9,721 nucleotides of DNA from positions 1-9,721 of the forward strand of contig SPBQ01000048.1 in assembly GCA_004525875.1 (NCBI GenBank), read 5' to 3'. Source of the DNA: Myxococcales bacterium. Its GTDB lineage: Bacteria; Desulfobacterota_B; Binatia; UBA1149; SPBQ01. The stretch's first letter is position 1. Each line of letters starts with the position of its first letter. A program made the translations under genes and the position numbers. The notes beneath the pieces were generated by a model. It was not told the origin of the DNA. It did not search any database and worked only from the letters and a program-made list of their open reading frames with translations. Positions 5,443-9,721 of this stretch are shown here, piece by piece.

Positions 5443-6213
5443 ATGACCGTCCCGATGATGGATCGCGCGCTTCTCGGCGTCGGCCGCACGATGGTTCCCG
5501 TTCCCGGCTTCGTATGGAAGGCCGCCATACGCGCCGGCGCACGCAAGGTCACCGCCGGGCTCGGCTTCATGACGGCCGATCATCGGCGCGTCCACCACTT
5601 CGTCGTCGTCGAACTCTTGCGCGCGGGCGTGCCGTTGTCGCTGAGAACGATTGCTGCGGGGCTGGACCAACCCGAGCGGCGCGTCGAAGAGATCCTGGCC
5701 GATCTGGCCCGGCGGCTCACGTTCCTGGCGCGCGACGAACACGGCGCCGTCACGTGGGCGTACCCGGTCACCGTCGAGAAGACGCCGCACCACGCGCATG
5801 TGGACACCGGCGAGGACGCGTACTCGCCTTGAGCGATCGACACTCTCGCCATGCCCTTCGTGCAAGGGCGGCTCAGGGCGAAACCGGTGGCTGTCGTCTA
5901 CGAGACGGAGTGCGTCTGTTGCTCCCGACCGATGCGCCTCGAGATCCGCAGCGATCTCCACTATCGGGTCGAGGATGAGGCCGCACCACTCGCCTACCTG
6001 CCGATCGTCGACTTCGCGAAGCTGAAGCAGCCGACGATCATCGATGTGTTCTGACGAAGATCAGTATTCTTCTGGTCAGAAGAGCACGCACGCCGGCATC
6101 GACGCAGACACGGACGCGGCCGCGGCCTCTACCTCACGCTCGACCAGGCGGCCTTCATCACGCCCATCATGCAGGGAGCCTTGTTCGGGTTGCCGCCGTC
6201 GCCGTCCGGATGA
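5443..6213 (+). CDS. MerB-family (organomercurial lyase-like) selenoprotein with two in-frame UGA codons
   Basis: Read from ATG 5443 (GGAGG 8 nt upstream) through TGA 5830-5832 and TGA 6052-6054 to TGA 6211-6213, this is one 256-residue protein. Residues about 44-106 form a MerB-type N-terminal winged-helix region (HHFVVVELLRAGVPLSLRTI, LDQPERRVEEILADLAR). WAYPVTVEKTPH leads to AYSP-UGA-AIDTLAMPFVQGR, which aligns with LYAWCALDTLIFPALIGR of plasmid MerB as I remember it: UGA130 = catalytic Cys96 and Asp133 = Asp99. The second UGA (204) lies in IIDVF-UGA-RRSVFFWSEEHARRH, matching FCCHVHFFAS around MerB Cys158/Cys159. The end (LTLDQAAFITPIMQGALFG) looks natural. MerB cleaves carbon-mercury bonds using these two cysteines and the aspartate. 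Cys157, Cys159 and Cys160 use TGC/TGT, so UGA marks only the active-site positions. SECIS-like hairpins follow both UGAs. No merA, merR or other mer gene is nearby, so the substrate is open. The alternative is a pseudogene with two nonsense mutations, unlikely given their positions. Confidence 0.85.
5848..5872 (+). promoter_or_regulatory. Candidate bacterial SECIS element for UGA 5830-5832
   Basis: GCCCUU (5853-5858) pairs fully with AAGGGC (5864-5869) around the five-base loop CGUGC, whose second base is G followed by U. Below it GCC (5848-5850) pairs with GGC (5870-5872) with AU bulged on the 5' side. An alternative closing pair is UGAGC at the UGA itself with GCUCA (5871-5875). The loop begins 26 nt after the UGA, within the roughly 16-37 nt usual for bacterial SECIS hairpins. 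Such hairpins are bound by SelB to place selenocysteine. Confidence 0.65.
6067..6084 (+). promoter_or_regulatory. Candidate bacterial SECIS element for UGA 6052-6054
   Basis: UCUUCU (6068-6073) pairs perfectly with AGAAGA (6078-6083) around the loop GGUC (6074-6077); a U-G wobble (6067/6084) can extend the stem. The loop begins 19 nt after the UGA. GGUC is the sequence presented in the apical loop of the E. coli formate dehydrogenase SECIS, where SelB contacts the G and U. Two competing hairpins exist: GAAGA (6056-6060) with UCUUC (6068-6072), and GAUCAG (6059-6064) with CUGGUC (6072-6077). Confidence 0.68.
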
Positions 6214-6258
6214 TCAGCCGCGCACGCGACTGCGGTCGCACCCGGAGCCCGGACGGCG
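6200..6258. terminator. Inverted repeat between convergent genes, possible bidirectional terminator
   Basis: CGCCGTCCGG (6200-6209) is the exact reverse complement of CCGGACGGCG (6249-6258). The enclosed 39 nt contain a second small hairpin, GCGAC-TGCG-GTCGC (6226-6239). The structure spans the stop codon of the MerB-family gene and precedes the end of the convergent Rieske gene. No T-run follows on either strand, so intrinsic termination is uncertain. Confidence 0.35.
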
Positions 6259-6294
6259 CTTTGCGATTGGCCGCGCTATGCCCGTGTGCCGCGC

Positions 6295-7563
6295 TCACTT
6301 CGTGCCGTCGAAACGCTCGAGCGGCGCCATGCCCAGCGCCTGGCGGTAGTGCTGATGGTAGTGGTGCAGCGCGGGCTCGTTGCGACCGAAGATCACGTGA
6401 TCGAGCGTGCCGTTGTCGGCTGCACGCTGTGTCGTTTCTCCCATCAGGTAGTCTTCCTTCTCGATGGTGCTGTCGAACGTCTCGAACAACGCCGAGATGT
6501 CGAAGACCACCGGCTCGCCGTAGTTTCGATCGAAGCCGTCGCGGTCGTACACGTTCTCGGCCGTGACTTTCTGCACGTCGGACTCGGCCGCGGCCAGCGC
6601 GAGTGCCTCGGGGGTGAGGTAGTGGGCCACGCGTGTTAGAGAACGGCTGGGATCGTCCGGGTGCGGATAGATCTTGATCAGGTTCACGTTGTCGGGGCCG
6701 AACGAGAACTGGACGTTCGGGAACAGGAAGTACAGCGGGCTCGTGCCCTGCAGCATGTCCCAGCGCTCTTCGGGCTGCTCCCGCATCAGGTCGATGCCGC
6801 GCGTGGCGATCACGAAGCGGTGGTTACGCCCGAACTCCTCGTAGTGCAGGACGTCGCCATGGAAGATCTGGCCGAGCGTGTCCTTGTGGAGCTTGAGGAA
6901 GTGGTAGGTCTCCCCGAACGTGTCGTTGGCCAGCTTCCAGTTGAGTCGTTTCTCGATGACCGTCTCTCCCTGGAAGATCAGATCCTCGCCGAACTTCCAC
7001 GAGTCGATCTCCGGCGCGAGACCGCCGAGTAACTCGTCGATGTCGATGTGCCCGTCGACCTTCGGGTGCACCCACAGGAGCCCGTACTTCTCGACAGCAG
7101 GCAGCTCGATCAGGCCGCGGCATGACTTGTCCACGTCGCCGAAGTGTTCCTGCTGCGGGATGCCCACGAGGTCGCCCTCGCTCGAATAGGTCCAGTTGTG
7201 GAACGGGCAGACGAAACGCCTGCGGGTGCCGCGGTCGTCCTGCGCCACACGCACACCTCGATGCCTGCACGCGTTCAGGAAAGCGCGGAAGCGACCCTCC
7301 TCGTCGCGGGTGGTCAGGACAGGGACACCGAAGTCGTCGATCGTGAGGAAGCTGCCAGGCTCGCGGAGATCACCGGACAGCCCGATGAGCTGCGGGTGGT
7401 TCCGGAACAGGACCTCCCATTCCTTGCCGGCAATCTCGGGGCAGGTGTAGACCGACGTGGGGCTCTTGTACATGACGCCGGCGTCCACGTTGACCTTCTC
7501 GTCGATCTGCCGCATGAGCTCCTTGAGGATCGTTACCTGCTTGGTATGCTCCATCGTCTGCAT
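6295..7563 (-). CDS. Rieske non-heme iron oxygenase, alpha subunit (aromatic ring-hydroxylating dioxygenase type)
   Basis: 422 residues, the usual length for an oxygenase large subunit. The Rieske [2Fe-2S] domain has C99-R-H101 and C119-P-F-H122 (NACRHRGVRV ... FVCPFHNWTY). The catalytic domain has NDTFGETYHFLKLH with Asp214, His221 and His226; His221 and His226 are the mononuclear iron ligands. EKEDYLMGETTQR near residue 371 supplies the expected third carboxylate ligand. Such enzymes use O2 and electrons from a reductase, sometimes via a ferredoxin, to hydroxylate or demethylate aromatic, steroid or quaternary-amine substrates in the cytoplasm. No beta subunit, ferredoxin or reductase gene is in the window, so the substrate cannot be named. 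The start is supported by AAAGGAG 7 nt upstream of ATG 7563. The gene follows a TetR gene by 50 bp on the same strand, probably forming an operon with it. It ends facing the MerB-family gene. Confidence 0.92.
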   Translation of the reverse strand: MQTMEHTKQVTILKELMRQIDEKVNVDAGVMYKSPTSVYTCPEIAGKEWEVLFRNHPQLIGLSGDLREPGSFLTIDDFGVPVLTTRDEEGRFRAFLNACRHRGVRVAQDDRGTRRRFVCPFHNWTYSSEGDLVGIPQQEHFGDVDKSCRGLIELPAVEKYGLLWVHPKVDGHIDIDELLGGLAPEIDSWKFGEDLIFQGETVIEKRLNWKLANDTFGETYHFLKLHKDTLGQIFHGDVLHYEEFGRNHRFVIATRGIDLMREQPEERWDMLQGTSPLYFLFPNVQFSFGPDNVNLIKIYPHPDDPSRSLTRVAHYLTPEALALAAAESDVQKVTAENVYDRDGFDRNYGEPVVFDISALFETFDSTIEKEDYLMGETTQRAADNGTLDHVIFGRNEPALHHYHQHYRQALGMAPLERFDGTK

Positions 7564-7613
7564 GACGCGTCTCCTTTGCTCGTGTTGCGCGATCGCGCTT
7601 CGTCAGGGGCGAT

Positions 7614-8342
7614 TCACGCCGTTATCTCTTCGTCGTCTTCGGGTTTGTCACCGGACCGTGCAGGTCCGCGCAGGTCCGGTTCCAGCTTCTTGAGCTCGGC
7701 TTCCAGATCGGGCCGCAGCGCGTCGCTCGCCACCGAGAGTAGCGCGACGTAGAGCCCGTAGAGGGCTCGCGCCTCGAACTCGGCAGTGTCGATCAACCCT
7801 CGTGCCCACAGCGAGCAGGCCATGTCGTAGCCGTGGTAGATCTGCGAGCCGAGCACGTCGGGCGCGAGCACGTCGCGTAGCAAGCCGCGCTCGACGGCCG
7901 CCTCGATGGCGACCCGTTGCATGCCGGCGGCGCGTTCCGGCATCCCGAAGCGATCGGAGGGAGGGGCGGAGAGCCCCGCGTAGAGCGCCACGAACATCGG
8001 GCGGCACAGCGATTCGTGTTCGAGGATGTAGGCGATGCTGACGGTGATGACGGCGCGGCAGCGCTCGATCGGATCGTCGAGCGGTGCTTCCACGTCGAGG
8101 ATGCGATCGATGCGGTCGACGAGGTCGTGGACGAGCGCGCAGACGATGTCATCGCGCGAGCCGAACAGGTTGTAGAGCGTCGTGACGCTGAAGCCGGCCT
8201 CGCGCGCCAGCTTGCGCATCGAGAGCGCATCCATGCCCTCGCGGGCGATGAGTTCGCCGGCGGCCTCGAGGATGCGTCGGCGCCGGGCCCCGACGTTGAT
8301 CGCGCGGAGGGTCTTCGGCTCGCAGTCCAGATTCTGTAACAT
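7614..8342 (-). CDS. TetR/AcrR-family transcriptional regulator, upstream of the Rieske oxygenase
   Basis: 242 residues. The DNA-binding domain spans about 18-66 (RRRRILEAAGELIAREGMDA, then the helix-turn-helix MRKLAREAGFSVTTLYNLFG at about 42-61, then SRDDIV), followed by a helical ligand-binding domain with YILEHESLCRPMFVALYAGL. The acidic tail GDKPEDDEEITA is probably disordered. It should bind DNA as a dimer and respond to a small molecule, plausibly the oxygenase substrate or a related acyl-CoA (inference). A perfect 7-1-7 palindrome overlaps its start codon, which suggests autoregulation. No Shine-Dalgarno precedes ATG 8342 and no good internal start was found, so translation may be leaderless. 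It lies upstream of the Rieske gene and divergent from the hydantoinase B-type gene, so it may control both. Confidence 0.88.
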   Translation of the reverse strand: MLQNLDCEPKTLRAINVGARRRRILEAAGELIAREGMDALSMRKLAREAGFSVTTLYNLFGSRDDIVCALVHDLVDRIDRILDVEAPLDDPIERCRAVITVSIAYILEHESLCRPMFVALYAGLSAPPSDRFGMPERAAGMQRVAIEAAVERGLLRDVLAPDVLGSQIYHGYDMACSLWARGLIDTAEFEARALYGLYVALLSVASDALRPDLEAELKKLEPDLRGPARSGDKPEDDEEITA

Positions 8343-8349
8343 TGTTACA
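8335..8349. promoter_or_regulatory. Candidate TetR operator overlapping the regulator's start codon
   Basis: TGTAACA-T-TGTTACA is a perfect 15 bp palindrome. The ATG of the TetR gene (8342-8340 on the minus strand) lies inside it. A further half-site, TGTTAC, occurs at 8361-8366. Bound repressor here would block transcription start or elongation into its own operon. Confidence 0.45.
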
Positions 8350-8602
8350 AGTTGATACGGTGTTACGCATCCTGAGGCAAATCTTTCGAGGTGCCGGCAG
8401 ATCCGGGGTGAACGACCTAGGTTGCTCGTCTGTTAGCTGCGCAGATCGGGCCGAGCTTTGCGCTGCCGCCGGCGTTGCTGCCTCCGTGTCCCGAGTAGCC
8501 CTCGTCGCGATGCTCCAGCGCTGCCGAAGCGGCCGCCCCGCTAGAAGCTTAGCGAGCTCTGCGACGAGGCGAGTCGTGCCGTATCCGCTCGGTGACTCTG
8601 CT

Positions 8603-8631
8603 TTGCGATTGCTGTGAGCCTCGCCCATATT
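8603..8631 (+). promoter_or_regulatory. Candidate sigma-70-type promoter of the hydantoinase B-type gene
   Basis: TTGCGA (8603-8608) and CATATT (8626-8631) are separated by 17 nt; each matches consensus at 4 of 6 bases. Transcription would start near 8638, leaving a leader of about 135 nt. The adjacent palindrome at 8642-8655 strengthens the case. Confidence 0.35.
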
Positions 8632-8641
8632 ACGCGCTCAC

Positions 8642-8655
8642 TAGAACGTGTTTCA
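8642..8655. promoter_or_regulatory. TetR-type operator of the TNNAACNNGTTNNA class
   Basis: TAGAACGTGTTTCA fits TNNAACNNGTTNNA, the pattern known for the KstR-type TetR regulator of mycobacterial steroid catabolism and seen with other TetR proteins. The ideal form TAGAACGTGTTCTA is missed only in the right outer arm. It sits just downstream of the candidate -10, where a bound repressor would block transcription. Which regulator binds is unknown. Confidence 0.45.
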
Positions 8656-8772
8656 CTCCACCCGGGCGGGTCCTAGAGGGGGCGCTCAGAGGTGTTTCCT
8701 TGACGGCTCTCGAGCACGGGCCGGACCCGTCGGTGGCGTGCCGAGCGGCTGTAGATTCGGAAGGATCGGGTA

Positions 8773-9721
8773 ATGAGCGACGCTAGCGGGCACAGTCTGA
8801 AGGAGCAGCTGCGGGCCGACGAAAAGGCTTTCGAGGAGACCGGCCACCTGTTCGGCCTCGAGAAGCTCGAGCGCAAGGAGTCCGATCCGGGCACCTACGA
8901 GGCGGTCTGGCACATCCTTTCGAACCTCTGCGATGCCGCCTGGTCGACCGGTTGCAAGGTCTCCTCGTCGCCGATCGCGGCCGAGGGGGGTGATGCGCTC
9001 TGGGCCCTTCACGTGCCCACCGGAGAGGCCATCTGCACGTCGCGCGGCATCACCGCGCACCCGGGCCTGCTCGCCGACATGGTCCGCAATTTCATCGAGC
9101 TCGGCTACGAGGAATACCCGGGCTTCAAGCAGGGCGATATCTTCGAGAACAACGACCCCCACTACGGCGGCATCCACGCGCCCGACTTCGACATGTGCAT
9201 GCCGATCTTCTACCGCGACAAGCTGGTGGCGTGGGCGAGTGCGGTGAGCCACGTGAGCGACTGCGGATCGGTCGTCGCCGGCTCGATCGGTTTCCTCAAC
9301 CCCGATTGCTACTCCGACGGTCTCACCGTCTCGATGGAGAAGGTCGGCGAGAACGATCGCTTCTATCCGTGGTACGAGATGCGCATCAAGTCGCGCACGC
9401 GCACACCCGACTGGGTGATGGGTGACGCCCGTGGTCGTGTGGCCGGCTGCATCACGATCCGCGAACGGCTCACGGAGATGATCGAGAAGTACGGTCTCGA
9501 CTTCTTCCTCGATGCCAGCAAGGAGTACGTCGAGGACAGCCGGCGGTACGCCGTCGGCCGCGTCAAGACGCAGACCGTGCCGGGTCTCATCCGCAAGTCG
9601 CAGTTCAAGGACCTGGCGATGAAGGGCAAGCGCACGCTCCTCGCCAAGCAGGACATCGACTGTCTCTTCAACCTACCGATGGAGCTCGAGATCGAGGCCG
9701 ACGCCAACGTTCGCATCTCTC
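8773..9721 (+). CDS. Hydantoinase B/oxoprolinase family protein, acetone-carboxylase alpha-like (partial)
   Basis: The frame is open from ATG 8773 to the window edge, 316 codons, so the C-terminal part is missing. GGAAGG lies upstream at suitable spacing. The diagnostic block is QGDIFENNDPHYGGIHAPDF (about 120-139), followed by PIFYRDKLVAWASAVSHVSD (144-163), equivalent to the GDxxxxNDPxxGGxHxxD and GHHxDxGG regions of HyuB proteins. The family includes the B subunit of ATP-dependent N-methylhydantoinases and 5-oxoprolinases, and the alpha subunits of acetone and acetophenone carboxylases. All act with a HyuA-type partner that activates a substrate carbonyl with ATP. A partner gene probably follows outside the window. 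The acetone-carboxylase-like side is favoured from overall resemblance only. Control is probably through the promoter and operator at 8603-8655. Confidence 0.82.
   Translation, partial: MSDASGHSLKEQLRADEKAFEETGHLFGLEKLERKESDPGTYEAVWHILSNLCDAAWSTGCKVSSSPIAAEGGDALWALHVPTGEAICTSRGITAHPGLLADMVRNFIELGYEEYPGFKQGDIFENNDPHYGGIHAPDFDMCMPIFYRDKLVAWASAVSHVSDCGSVVAGSIGFLNPDCYSDGLTVSMEKVGENDRFYPWYEMRIKSRTRTPDWVMGDARGRVAGCITIRERLTEMIEKYGLDFFLDASKEYVEDSRRYAVGRVKTQTVPGLIRKSQFKDLAMKGKRTLLAKQDIDCLFNLPMELEIEADANVRIS

Larger units (their letters stand above)
8343..8772. other. 430 bp non-coding divergent control region
   Basis: No convincing gene was found; the short ORFs here have no recognisable protein features. 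The region holds the TetR operator at one end and, toward the plus-strand gene, a candidate promoter and a second operator (listed separately). It also has a degraded inverted repeat, CCTCGTCGC (8500-8508) with GCGACGAGG (8561-8569), and a possible leader hairpin: CTCG-A-GCACG (8709-8718) with CGTGC-CGAG (8737-8745). An inner ACGGG/CCCGT pairing (8716-8720, 8726-8730) competes with that hairpin. Confidence 0.6.

Noticed and set aside
5851..6054. A separate 67-residue ORF starting at ATG 5851
   Set aside because: It is in the same frame as the upstream MerB-family ORF, has no ribosome binding site, and its sequence is the uninterrupted continuation of the MerB fold. The ATG is an internal methionine (residue 137).
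5443..6213. Genome-wide reassignment of UGA to an amino acid (Trp, Gly or Cys code)
   Set aside because: Other genes here (surE's upstream TetR, the Rieske gene, the second TetR) end naturally at TGA at the family's usual length, so UGA is a normal stop in this genome.
7614..7616. Sec readthrough of the TGA at the end of the Rieske-linked TetR gene
   Set aside because: The protein has full family length, and the sequence beyond runs into the ribosome binding site and start of the Rieske gene with no family-like extension.
8500..8569. Inverted repeat CCTCGTCGC/GCGACGAGG as a second mobile element
   Set aside because: Only 9 bp match perfectly, the flanks match loosely, there is no target duplication and no resemblance to the element at 3901-4084.
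1..9721. tRNA or rRNA genes, CRISPR arrays
   Set aside because: No cloverleaf-like sequence, rRNA segment or regularly spaced direct repeat was seen on either strand.

Overview
The window is high-GC bacterial DNA with GC-rich third codon positions. It carries TetR-type regulators and several catabolic-type enzymes: a thiamine-diphosphate enzyme, a Rieske oxygenase and a hydantoinase B/acetone-carboxylase-type protein. This suits an uncultured soil or marine bacterium with broad catabolism, for example of the former Deltaproteobacteria/Binatota type. That placement is inference; no rRNA or tRNA gene was seen to confirm it.

Layout: (1) 1-1012, minus, the N-terminal 337 codons of an acetolactate-synthase-like ThDP enzyme, cut by the window edge. 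(2) 1136-2787, minus, a two-gene unit of a TetR regulator followed by a SurE-family phosphatase with a signal peptide, joined by a 4-base overlap. (3) 3001-3705, minus, a GNAT acetyltransferase. (4) 3901-4084, a 184 bp MITE-like element with long terminal inverted repeats, abutting the 3' end of (5) an NhaP-type cation/proton antiporter (4081-5319, minus) whose last codons it may have cut off. (6) 5443-6213, plus, a MerB (organomercurial lyase)-family gene with two in-frame UGA codons. (7) 6295-8342, minus, a TetR regulator followed by a Rieske oxygenase alpha subunit. (8) 8343-8772, a non-coding control region. (9) 8773-9721, plus, the start of a hydantoinase B/acetone-carboxylase alpha-type gene.

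The main discovery candidate is gene 6. Standard gene calling splits it into two short ORFs and loses its end. Read through two UGA codons, it is one 256-residue MerB-family protein. The first UGA (residue 130) falls where MerB has catalytic Cys96 of its C-x-x-D motif. The second (residue 204) falls where MerB has its second active-site cysteine (Cys158/Cys159), just before an FFxS segment. Each UGA is followed, at 26 and 19 nt, by a hairpin of bacterial SECIS type, and the second has a GGUC loop. Three other cysteines in the same gene use ordinary codons. The best reading is a MerB homologue with selenocysteine at both active-site positions. No selA/B/C/D gene lies in the window, so the decoding machinery is assumed.

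The remaining genes look like small, separately regulated catabolic or stress units. Three candidate operator palindromes (2813-2825, 8335-8349, 8642-8655) fit TetR-type control.
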